Source: Algoriphagus aestuariicola (lineage in GTDB: Bacteria > Bacteroidota > Bacteroidia > Cytophagales > Cyclobacteriaceae). From it: a stretch of 64,000 bases of DNA. Under the pieces are notes generated by a model, which saw only the letters and a list, made by a program, of their open reading frames with translations, made no database searches and was not told where the DNA came from. Where the stretch lies: contig NZ_JAFKCW010000004.1 of assembly GCF_017254835.1 (NCBI RefSeq), positions 62,001 to 126,000 on the forward strand, in the 5' to 3' direction. A program made the position numbers and the translations under genes. Shown here one piece after another: positions 34,494 through 42,248 of the stretch (position 1 is its first letter; each line of letters begins with the position of its first letter).

Positions 34494-36644
34494 TTAAACC
34501 GGTAAAAAAACGGTGAACGTGGTAAACTCACCGAGCACCGACTTGACATCCAGTTCGCCGCCATGCGCTTTCGCTATATCGTAGCTCAGAGACAGGCCCA
34601 ATCCCGTGCCATGACCGGCGGGTTTAGTAGTAAAAAATGGCTGAAAGATTTTGCCGATGATTGACTGGGGAATGCCGGGACCATTGTCAGTCACCGAGAT
34701 CTTCAGCCATTCCTTCGACTTGCCATCCTTCTCGATTTTGGCGGTGACCTTTACTTTTGGCTTTACTTCCGGGTTTTCTCTCCTGAAGTCCGGATTGGCG
34801 CAGGCATAAAAGGCATTGTTGCACAAATTGAGCAACAATCTGGAAATGTCCTGCGCTACGAGATTGACTTGGGGAAGGTCGGCCTGAAGTTCTGTTTCAA
34901 AGTCTGCACTAAAGGTCTTGTCCCGAGCCCTCATCCCGTGGAAGGATAGGCGGAGGCATTCATTAATTAGGTTTTTGACGTCTGTTTGGACTTTCTCGCC
35001 GGTGCTGGCCCTGCTGTGTTCCAGCATGCCTTTGACGATAGAGTCCGCCCTTTTACCATGCTGGGCGATCTTGCCCATATTGACCTGGATGTCTGAGAGG
35101 ATTTCATCCAAGAGCTGCGGGTCTTGTTCTTCGGGTTTTTTGGCACGTTCCTGCTGGATCTCTTGGATCAGCTCGGTGCTGAGCTCAGAGAAGTTGGTCA
35201 CGAAGTTCAACGGGTTCTGGATCTCGTGGGCAATGCCGGCGGTAAGTTCGCCGAGAGATGCCATTTTTTCGGCTTGGATGAGTTGTGCTTGTGCCGCCTT
35301 CAGCTGACTTAGCGCTTTCTCAAGCGCCTCGTTTTTGGAGGCAATTTCGTTGGTTTTCTCTTGAAGTGCGTGATAGGCCTTGTCTAGGTTCTTTTTGTTT
35401 CGGAACTCCACAAATAGAACTATCAGGAAAGCGACCAATCCAGCGCAGGCGGAGAAAATGACCCATCGCTGCCGAAGGCTCGCTCTCTCATATTCCATCG
35501 CCCTTTTTGAAAACTCATACTCCGCTTCCAGGGAGGCGGTAAGGCGCTGGGAATGGGAGGTGTTGATGCTGTCGTTGTATGACTTGAAAAGCTGAAAGCT
35601 TTTGAGTGCTTCCTCAAAATTCCCCTGATCTTCGTAGATCCTCGAAAGCAATTCATTTGCGTTTCGCATGAGCATGGGCTGGGCCATCGTTTCGGCCTGC
35701 GCCAAGCCTTGTTTTCCAAGGTCCAAAGCCTCCTCAGCCTTGCCATTTTTATAGTAAAGGCCAGCCAAGCCAATTAATGAATGCGCGTAGGGCACCCCGT
35801 AGCCATTGGCCTGGGACATCGAGATGGACTGGAGGTAAAGCTGCTCTGCTTTTTCCGTGCTGTCGAGTTCAGAATAGATGTCGGCAAGTGTTCGTGAGGT
35901 CATTTCGATGAACTCGGGGCTTTCCAATTCCATGGCAGACTGGTAGGCGATTTTGAGGTTTTTCAGCGCTTCCATCGGCCTCTTTTGCTTGAGCTCCACA
36001 TCACCGATATTGTTGTAGGCAAGAATTACCCTGCCTTGGTTTCCAACGACTTGGTAGATTGCGAGCATTTCCCGGTATTTTTCTTTGGCATCGTCCAGCT
36101 TGTCCAGCTCGAAATAGATGAGGGCGATGTTGTTGAGTGCTGCCGCTTTGACATTGGAGTTTTTGGTTTGATCGGCTCCTTTTATGGCTTCATAAAAGGT
36201 ATTCAATGCTTCGGCATAGTTGCCGAGATTATAGTTTACTAGCCCGATATTGTTCAGGATGCCCGGAACGAGAACTTCACCTTCCAAGCCTTTGGCAATT
36301 GCCAATGCACTAGTATAGTACTCGATAGAGCCAATGAAATCACCTTTGTTTTGAAGGGCATTTCCGTAGATTTTCAGCGCCTCGGCCTCCCCCGTTTTAT
36401 AGTTTGCCTCGCGGCAAAGCTGGAGCTGAATATCAAGAAAGCGAATCGCGCTGTCTGGACTGCTCTCTGCCAAAATAAACCCAAGCTCATTGCCCTTGTT
36501 GAGATAGGCTGTGTCCGAGGCATAGCCTGGTACTCTTTCCAATCTGTCCATGTCCGCTTTCAAGCTCTCTGCCGTTTGGGAATGACCAGGAAGATAAGGC
36601 AGCAGATAGGCGCAAATTGCAAAAACAGCGATAGCCTGCTTCAT
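34494..36644 (-). CDS. TPR-containing sensor histidine kinase
   Basis: 716-residue kinase from MKQAIAVFAI; an in-frame Met ten codons upstream (36674) is an alternative. After the signal peptide come TPR repeats (for example ALAIAKGLEGEVLVPGILNN, ALNTFYEAIKGAD, AYNNIGDVELKQKR), about residues 40-380, on the periplasmic side. One membrane helix (VIFSACAGLVAFLIVLFV) precedes a coiled-coil and the kinase core. The phospho-acceptor His is near residue 473 in TAGIAHEIQNPLNF, with DNGPGIPQ and GHGTGLGLSLSYDI in the ATPase domain. It begins the minus-strand signalling cluster. The input sensed by the TPR domain is unknown. Confidence 0.92.
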   Translation of the reverse strand: MKQAIAVFAICAYLLPYLPGHSQTAESLKADMDRLERVPGYASDTAYLNKGNELGFILAESSPDSAIRFLDIQLQLCREANYKTGEAEALKIYGNALQNKGDFIGSIEYYTSALAIAKGLEGEVLVPGILNNIGLVNYNLGNYAEALNTFYEAIKGADQTKNSNVKAAALNNIALIYFELDKLDDAKEKYREMLAIYQVVGNQGRVILAYNNIGDVELKQKRPMEALKNLKIAYQSAMELESPEFIEMTSRTLADIYSELDSTEKAEQLYLQSISMSQANGYGVPYAHSLIGLAGLYYKNGKAEEALDLGKQGLAQAETMAQPMLMRNANELLSRIYEDQGNFEEALKSFQLFKSYNDSINTSHSQRLTASLEAEYEFSKRAMEYERASLRQRWVIFSACAGLVAFLIVLFVEFRNKKNLDKAYHALQEKTNEIASKNEALEKALSQLKAAQAQLIQAEKMASLGELTAGIAHEIQNPLNFVTNFSELSTELIQEIQQERAKKPEEQDPQLLDEILSDIQVNMGKIAQHGKRADSIVKGMLEHSRASTGEKVQTDVKNLINECLRLSFHGMRARDKTFSADFETELQADLPQVNLVAQDISRLLLNLCNNAFYACANPDFRRENPEVKPKVKVTAKIEKDGKSKEWLKISVTDNGPGIPQSIIGKIFQPFFTTKPAGHGTGLGLSLSYDIAKAHGGELDVKSVLGEFTTFTVFLPV

Positions 36645-36789
36645 ACACCTCAGATCTCCAATGGAATGTTTCATGGCTTGATAAAAATTGGTTTTAGGTC
36701 CGAAGGGCTCTGTTTGACCATATTAATAAGCAATATAATTTGGATTTATATTCAAAAAAATTATATTTAGCATATAAAATTTGCATTTT

Positions 36790-37056
36790 ATGTATCTACA
36801 TACCCCGATTTCCCACGTAAGAGCTGATTTCGCGAAGCTTTTTTTTCTAGCGGCGATAGTTATTGCCACGGATTCAGAGGATGAGGAAGAAAACCAAGAC
36901 GATTCGCCAGCTGAGGAGGAGCCAAACGTGGAGGAGCCTTCTGAAGGCGAGACCCGAGGTGGCGGAGATTCTTCATCATTTTCGGTTGATCCAGCGAGAA
37001 CGGACTTGGTCGATCCCGCAAGGACAAGACGTGTTGATCCAGCACGTACCAGGTAG
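36790..37056 (+). CDS. Candidate 88-residue acidic exported protein with VDPART repeats
   Basis: From the ATG the frame reads MYLHTPISHVRADFAKLF, a hydrophobic run (FFLAAIVIA), then an acidic low-complexity stretch (TDSEDEEENQDDSPAEEE) and three VDPART repeats coded by 24-bp tandem units. The first part could be a signal peptide. I recognise no family. The opposite strand is also open over much of this stretch, so coding status is doubtful. Composition differs from neighbouring genes. Confidence 0.3.
   Translation: MYLHTPISHVRADFAKLFFLAAIVIATDSEDEEENQDDSPAEEEPNVEEPSEGETRGGGDSSSFSVDPARTDLVDPARTRRVDPARTR
36985..37053 (+). repeat. 24-bp tandem repeat, just under three units
   Basis: Units start at 36985, 37009 and 37033 with common core GATCCMGCA/G. 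In the plus-strand frame they encode VDPARTDL, VDPARTRR and VDPARTR. Confidence 0.7.
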
Positions 37057-37081
37057 GATCTATATTTAGAAGTCGTCTCTA

Positions 37082-37228
37082 TTATCGTCCCTTCGAGGAG
37101 GGTTGGGTTTGAGTTTTTTGCCAACTAAGCTTAGAAAAGTGACTTTTTTTTGCCGCTTCTCCAATTTTTTTAAGTTCCGAGTGAGCGTGGCCAAGTCCAA
37201 GACTCGGTTTGCCGGCCAGATCGTACAT
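37082..37228 (-). CDS. Candidate 48-residue basic small protein
   Basis: An open frame with ATG at 37228 reads MYDLAGKPSLGLGHAHSELK, then a Lys-rich helix-like stretch and a basic end (SSKGR). An in-frame stop lies six codons upstream of the ATG. No family is recognised. It is short and its base composition is ordinary, so it may be chance. Confidence 0.25.
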   Translation of the reverse strand: MYDLAGKPSLGLGHAHSELKKIGEAAKKSHFSKLSWQKTQTQPSSKGR

Positions 37229-37321
37229 GGCAAATATTTTTCCCTAGTCCCCAACTAGTTTCAATGGGAAATTTTTCCCACAATATCTGCCTGATATCGT
37301 TATTGCAGAATTAATGTTTAT

Positions 37322-37348
37322 ATTAAATACACTATGCCTGTATTTAAT
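37322..37348. promoter_or_regulatory. Inverted repeat ATTAAATACA / TGTATTTAAT upstream of oxidoreductase operon
   Basis: Ten bp pair perfectly across 7 bp, 36 bp upstream of the ATG at 37385. A second palindrome, TGGGAAA-TT-TTTCCCA, is at 37265-37280. These are operator-like in size. Which regulator would bind is unknown. Confidence 0.45.
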
Positions 37349-37384
37349 TCTGAGTTTTTAAGATTATAGTAACCCAAGATAACT

Positions 37385-39190
37385 ATGAAACCGACTGATG
37401 TCCGGAATCCGGAATATTACCACAAGGTGGTAGACTGCCAGTACGCCTGTCCGGCACATACTCCCGTGCCGGAATATATCCGACTGATAGCAGCGGAGAA
37501 ATATACGGAGGCCTATATGATCAATTGGGAGTCCAATGTTTTTCCCGGCATCTTGGGGCGTACCTGTGACCGACCCTGTGAGCCCGCCTGTAGAAGGGTC
37601 AGAGTAGAAGAAGAGCCGGTCGCCATCTGTAGGCTGAAGAGAGTTGCCGCAGATCAGAAAGGTGAGGTCAGGCAATTGATGCCTCAGGCCCCGTTTCCGA
37701 AAAATGGCAAAAAGGTGGCGTTGATTGGGGGTGGGCCCGCCTCCCTTACCGTTGCCAGGGACTTGGCGCCCCTGGGTTATGAGATTCACTTGTTTGACGA
37801 GCAGATTGCTGGAGGAGGGATGATGCGAAGCCAGATTCCTTCTTTTCGCCTTCCTGAGAAGGTATTGAACGAAGAAGTGGACTATATCCTGGACATGGGA
37901 ATTCATACCCAGTTTTTAACCTATGTGAGCAGCCTACGGGAAGTGCTGGCAAAAGAGTACGATGCAGTTTTCGTAGGTACCGGAGCTCCTAGAGGCAAGG
38001 ATCTGCCAAAGCTCCCCGGTCGTCAAGAAGGAGCCGCATCCATCCATATAGGGATCGAATGGCTTGCGAGTGTGGCCTTTGAGCATACCAAATCCATTTC
38101 CAAAAAAGTCATCGTACTAGGAGGGGGTAATACAGCCATGGATTGCTGCAGGACCGCCCGGAGATTGGGGGGTAAAAGTGTCAAAGTGGTTGTAAGGAGC
38201 CCTTTTGCCGAGATGAAGGCCTCTCCCTGGGAAAAGGAGGATGCCATGCACGAAGACATCGAGATTTTTGACAACCATGTGCCGGTCAGTTTCGAACTGA
38301 AAGACGGAGTGCTAGTAGGAATGAAATTCCAGAAAGTGCGTGCAGTCTATGACGAAAAGGGAAAAAGACAGCTACTTCCTACCGGCGAGCCGGATGTGTT
38401 TATAGAAGCGGACGAAGTCCTGATAGCGATAGGCCAGCAAAACAGTTTTCCCTGGATCGAGCGTGACTTGGGTTTGGATTTTGATGAATGGGATATGCCT
38501 GTAGTCGACAGGAAGACTTTTCAATCGACTCACCCCCAAGTTTTTTTTGGAGGTGACGCGGCTTTTGGCCCCGAGAATGTCATCACTGCAGTTGCCCATG
38601 GCCATCAGGCAGCAGTTTCCATCCATCTGTTTTGCCAAGGAAAGAATCTAATGGATCGGCCCGATCCTTTCACCAATTTGGTGAGCCAGAAAATGGGAAT
38701 CCATGAATGGAGCTATGACAGCCAGATCGCGGCAGACCATCGCTATCTCGTGCCCCAGGCCAAAAAATCCGTCACCTTGAAGGATCGCAAGCAGGAAGTT
38801 GAGTTGGGATTTGAAGTCCAAACAGCTCAAAAGGAAACTCAACGATGCCTCAACTGCGATGTCCAGACAGTGTTCACGGAGGATAGGTGCATAGAGTGTG
38901 ATGCCTGTATGGACGTTTGTCCCACTTCCTGCATCACGTTTACAGTAAACGAGGACGAAAGCCAACTCAGGAAGAACTTGTTGGTTCCCGCGGAGAATCT
39001 TACCCAAGGCCTTTTGGTCTCCGAAACGCTAAAAACCGGGCGTGTTATGGTAAAAGACGAAGACGTTTGTCTCCACTGTGGACTTTGCGCGGAGCGCTGT
39101 CCGACCTCCGCTTGGGACATGCAGCGTTATTTCTATAGCGTGACCAAAGCCTACCAGATGCCCGCACCATTCCCAGCCCTCAAAAAATGA
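37385..39190 (+). CDS. GltD-like NAD(P)H:flavin oxidoreductase with two extra 4Fe-4S clusters
   Basis: 601-residue electron-transfer flavoprotein. Residues 1-100 form the Fer4_20 domain of glutamate-synthase small subunits, with cysteines 18, 22, 61, 65 and 69 (CDRPCEPACRR). An FAD site follows (VALIGGGPAS, 111-120), then the NAD(P) site (VIVLGGGNTAMD, about 242-253). Unlike plain GltD, the C-terminus adds two ferredoxin 4Fe-4S motifs, CIECDACMDVCP (502) and CLHCGLCAERCP (562). It overlaps the next gene by 4 bp. Its partners are oxoacid oxidoreductase subunits, so it probably links NAD(P)H and that enzyme's electrons. Direction of flow is inferred, not shown. Confidence 0.88.
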   Translation: MKPTDVRNPEYYHKVVDCQYACPAHTPVPEYIRLIAAEKYTEAYMINWESNVFPGILGRTCDRPCEPACRRVRVEEEPVAICRLKRVAADQKGEVRQLMPQAPFPKNGKKVALIGGGPASLTVARDLAPLGYEIHLFDEQIAGGGMMRSQIPSFRLPEKVLNEEVDYILDMGIHTQFLTYVSSLREVLAKEYDAVFVGTGAPRGKDLPKLPGRQEGAASIHIGIEWLASVAFEHTKSISKKVIVLGGGNTAMDCCRTARRLGGKSVKVVVRSPFAEMKASPWEKEDAMHEDIEIFDNHVPVSFELKDGVLVGMKFQKVRAVYDEKGKRQLLPTGEPDVFIEADEVLIAIGQQNSFPWIERDLGLDFDEWDMPVVDRKTFQSTHPQVFFGGDAAFGPENVITAVAHGHQAAVSIHLFCQGKNLMDRPDPFTNLVSQKMGIHEWSYDSQIAADHRYLVPQAKKSVTLKDRKQEVELGFEVQTAQKETQRCLNCDVQTVFTEDRCIECDACMDVCPTSCITFTVNEDESQLRKNLLVPAENLTQGLLVSETLKTGRVMVKDEDVCLHCGLCAERCPTSAWDMQRYFYSVTKAYQMPAPFPALKK

Positions 39191-41022
39191 ACAATCGTAT
39201 CAATGATTTTATCGTCCGTTTTGCCAATGTAAACGGGACAGGATCAGCCAGCGCCAACTTTCTGTTTGCCAAGACTGTCTTTAGAATGGGTATTCCTGTC
39301 ACCCCAAAAAACATTTTTCCTTCCAATATTCAGGGCCTACCGACCTGGTATGAGGTGAGAGTCAGCGAAAAGGGCTATCTGGGGCGGAGAGAGGGGATAG
39401 ATTTGCTGGTCTGTGTCAATCCCCAAAGCATGGCCAAGGATGTATTGAGCGTAAATGAAGGCGGATATTTCATTTTTGACAGCACCAAAAAACTCAACCC
39501 CGAGTATCGCCGGGAAGGGATCCACTACCTCGGTATCCCGATGATGGAGATGGCCAACGCCGCTTTTGACGATCCACGCAAAAGACAGCTTTTGAAAAAT
39601 ATCATCTACGTGGGAGCGCTAGCAAAACTGCTGGCCATGGATGAATCGATTATCCGCCAGCTGATCGAAGAGCAGTTTGAGGGTAAAAAATCCCTTATCG
39701 AGGCCAATTTCAAAGCCCTCAGCTTGGGAATCGATTATGTGGAAAAGCACTACGAATACCCTCTTTCCTTCAAACTCGAAAAAAGAGAGCTGTTGGGAGA
39801 AAAGATTCTGGTTGATGGAAATACCGCATGCGGTCTGGGTGCAGTCTACGGAGGTGCCACGGTAATGGCATGGTATCCGATCACTCCTTCCACCTCGGTG
39901 GCTGAGGCTTACGAGAATTTTTGCAAGCAGTTTAGAAAGACCGAGGGAGGCGAAAACAACTTTGCGATCGTCCAAGCGGAAGATGAGCTGGCAGCGATGG
40001 GGATGGTCATCGGCGCAAACTGGAATGGAGCGCGTGCGTTCACCGCCACTTCGGGTCCTGGTGTTTCGTTAATGAGTGAATTCTTGGGGCTGGCCTATTT
40101 CGCAGAAGTTCCTGCTGTGCTGATCGACGTGCAGCGGGCAGGACCGAGCACCGGGATGCCGACACGCACTCAGCAATCCGATCTGCTCGCGGCAGCATTT
40201 GCATCCCATGGTGACACTAAGCACATCTTGCTTTTGCCTGCCACGCCCAAGGAGTGCTTTGAGATGACCGCCGAAAGTTTTGACCTCGCTGAGCAATTGC
40301 AGACTCCCGTAATACTGCTGACAGATCTCGATCTTGGGATGAACGACCATGTGAGCGAGCCATTTGAATGGGACGTTAAAAGAAAATATAAACGGGGGAA
40401 GGTTCTGACTGCGGAGGAACTGGAAGGCATCGGCAAATTTGGTCGATATCTGGACTCCGACGGCGACGGGATTCCGTACCGTACCTATCCAGGAACACAC
40501 CCAACGAAGGGAGCATTTTTTACCCGTGGAACCTCCAAGGATGAATATGCAGCCTACACGGAAGATGGGGCAGCCTACAAAAGGAACATGGATCGGCTGA
40601 CGCGAAAGTGGGAGACAGTCAAGAAGTTGGTTCCAAAGGCCGAAATCAGTATTTCCTCCAAACCAGAGGCCATAGGATTGTTGTTTTTTGGCACCTCCAC
40701 TTTTTCATCAGAGGAGGCCAAAGACCTTCTCAACGAAGAGGGTATTGCCGTGGATTCTATTCGGATCAGGGCTTTCCCCTTTGGAAAGGAAGTGGTTGAT
40801 TTCGTGGAAAGCCATGCTACCATATTCGTGGTCGAGCAAAATAGAGATGCACAGATGCGCAAAATGCTGATCATGGAGATGGATTGCCTCCCCAAGAAGT
40901 TGGTGCCAGTACTCAACTACGACGGAATGCCAATCACTGCTGATGCGATCTGCCAGCAAATAGTCCAATACCTAAACCCAAAAAGACTTTCCAATCATGA
41001 GCTATCTAAAACCGCTGTTTAG
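39187..41022 (+). CDS. korA: 2-oxoacid:ferredoxin oxidoreductase, fused gamma-alpha subunit (KorA-like)
   Basis: 611-residue subunit of the thiamine-dependent enzyme that converts a 2-oxoacid and CoA to acyl-CoA, CO2 and reduced ferredoxin. The first ~200 residues are the gamma domain (NGTGSASANFLF; the substrate-side glycine loop). From about residue 211 the alpha domain runs with GNTACGLGAVYGG, AWYPITPSTSVAEAY, ATSGPGVSLMSE and QRAGPSTGMPTRTQQSD. A gamma-alpha fusion of this size is typical of KorA of the 2-oxoglutarate type. It overlaps both neighbours. Substrate (2-oxoglutarate or another oxoacid) cannot be settled from sequence. Confidence 0.9.
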   Translation: MNNRINDFIVRFANVNGTGSASANFLFAKTVFRMGIPVTPKNIFPSNIQGLPTWYEVRVSEKGYLGRREGIDLLVCVNPQSMAKDVLSVNEGGYFIFDSTKKLNPEYRREGIHYLGIPMMEMANAAFDDPRKRQLLKNIIYVGALAKLLAMDESIIRQLIEEQFEGKKSLIEANFKALSLGIDYVEKHYEYPLSFKLEKRELLGEKILVDGNTACGLGAVYGGATVMAWYPITPSTSVAEAYENFCKQFRKTEGGENNFAIVQAEDELAAMGMVIGANWNGARAFTATSGPGVSLMSEFLGLAYFAEVPAVLIDVQRAGPSTGMPTRTQQSDLLAAAFASHGDTKHILLLPATPKECFEMTAESFDLAEQLQTPVILLTDLDLGMNDHVSEPFEWDVKRKYKRGKVLTAEELEGIGKFGRYLDSDGDGIPYRTYPGTHPTKGAFFTRGTSKDEYAAYTEDGAAYKRNMDRLTRKWETVKKLVPKAEISISSKPEAIGLLFFGTSTFSSEEAKDLLNEEGIAVDSIRIRAFPFGKEVVDFVESHATIFVVEQNRDAQMRKMLIMEMDCLPKKLVPVLNYDGMPITADAICQQIVQYLNPKRLSNHELSKTAV

Positions 41023-42049
41023 CCATCCCAAGCTTCCCAAAAACAAACTCGGCTACACGCTGAAGGAATACGAAGGATCCTTGTCGACCCTATGTGCGGG
41101 CTGCGGCCATGACAGCATCAGTGCGGCCATAGTCAGAGCCTGTTTCGAACTCTCCATCGAGCCGCATTTGGTGGCGAAGATCTCCGGGATTGGCTGCTCC
41201 TCAAAGACGCCCACCTACTTTTTGGGCAATTCCCATGGGTTTAACTCCGTGCATGGCCGGATGCCTTCCGTCGCTACCGGCGCAAATATGGCAAATCGGG
41301 ATTTGGTCTATTTTGGGGTGTCTGGAGACGGAGATTCAGCATCCATCGGCATGGGACAATTTGTCCACGTCATACGTAGGAATCTGAATATGGTCTATGT
41401 GGTGATGAACAATGGCTGCTATGGATTGACAAAAGGACAAGACTCCGCTACGGCCGATCAGGGATCCAAAAACAAATCAGGATCAATTAATCCTTTTCAG
41501 GCTATAGATTTGGCCAGCATGGCAATTGAACTGGGAGCGTCTTTTGTGGCACAGAGCTTTAGCGGAGACAAGCAGCAGCTCATTCCTTTGCTCAAAGCGG
41601 CTATTAAACATCCAGGCTTTGCGTTCCTAAATGTGATTTCCCCCTGCGTCACGTTCAACAACAACCCAGGATCGACAAAGTCATACGATTACGTGCGGGA
41701 GCACATTGATGCGACTTCGGCAAAAGATTTGGTTCCGGGCAAAAACGAAATCAAAATAAAGTATGAGGCTGGAATGTCGACACAGGTCGAAATGCACGAT
41801 GGTTCTGAGATACAGCTGAATAAGTTGGCTTTGGATTGGGATCCGGAAGACCGGAATTCCGCGGTGAATGCACTCCAAAAAGCCAGGGCCAAGGATGAAA
41901 TCTTGACCGGGCTACTCTACGCCAATACAGACTGGAACGATCTCCATCGGACTCTGAAGACGACTAAAACGCCACTCAATCAATTGAAGGAAAATGAACT
42001 ATGTCCGGGGATTAAAGTTTTAAACCAGGTCAATGCGAGTTTCAGGTAA
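40997..42049 (+). CDS. korB: 2-oxoacid:ferredoxin oxidoreductase, beta subunit (KorB-like)
   Basis: 350-residue thiamine-diphosphate-binding subunit. CxxC at Cys33/Cys36 (TLCAGCGHDS) and a later Cys67 (GIGCSSK) supply cluster ligands. The TPP-binding motif starts GDGDSASIGMG at 110 and ends near Asn138 (VMNNGCYG). Its start lies 26 bp inside the alpha subunit gene, so the two are translationally coupled. The C-terminal ~70 residues are an alpha-helical extension (NALQKARAKDEILTGLLY), as in many Bacteroidota KorB. It completes the three-gene operon with the GltD-like flavoprotein. Confidence 0.9.
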   Translation: MSYLKPLFSHPKLPKNKLGYTLKEYEGSLSTLCAGCGHDSISAAIVRACFELSIEPHLVAKISGIGCSSKTPTYFLGNSHGFNSVHGRMPSVATGANMANRDLVYFGVSGDGDSASIGMGQFVHVIRRNLNMVYVVMNNGCYGLTKGQDSATADQGSKNKSGSINPFQAIDLASMAIELGASFVAQSFSGDKQQLIPLLKAAIKHPGFAFLNVISPCVTFNNNPGSTKSYDYVREHIDATSAKDLVPGKNEIKIKYEAGMSTQVEMHDGSEIQLNKLALDWDPEDRNSAVNALQKARAKDEILTGLLYANTDWNDLHRTLKTTKTPLNQLKENELCPGIKVLNQVNASFR

Positions 42050-42189
42050 GTGATCTTCTATTTTGGCTTCAGCTATAAGGTGTTTGCGCTGGGCTTGGTC
42101 GAAGGAGGTTGCAAATTGCGTGAGCTCAATTTATAATCTGGCTTATTTTAAAAGATCTAACCGCCATCCCTCTTCGCAGATTTGATAGG

Positions 42190-42226
42190 TAAATAAAAAG
42201 CCGGCCACTTTCCAGGGGCCGGCTTT
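42190..42226 (-). terminator. Rho-independent terminator (minus strand) after large M14 peptidase
   Basis: AAAGCCGGCC pairs perfectly with GGCCGGCTTT over 10 nt, with a T-run on the minus strand side. The 140 bp between it and korB hold no gene. Confidence 0.82.
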
Positions 42227-42248
42227 GACTGTTGTAAGGATATGGTTT

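Larger units (their letters stand above)
36675..37384. other. AT-rich, gene-poor island of 710 bp
   Basis: Lies between the kinase cluster and the oxidoreductase operon, which diverge from it. Bases 36721-36790 are strongly AT-rich. It holds a 24-bp tandem repeat (36985-37053), a candidate acidic ORF (36790-37056), a candidate short ORF on the other strand (37082-37228), and palindromes near 37265-37280 and 37322-37348. No long recognisable gene is present. Confidence 0.7.

Noticed and set aside
36723-37124. 133-residue open frame on the minus strand in the AT-rich island
   Set aside because: Composition is low-complexity Ser/Gly and hydrophobic AT-driven sequence with no motif. It covers the tandem repeat and the candidate acidic frame on the other strand, so evidence is balanced against it.
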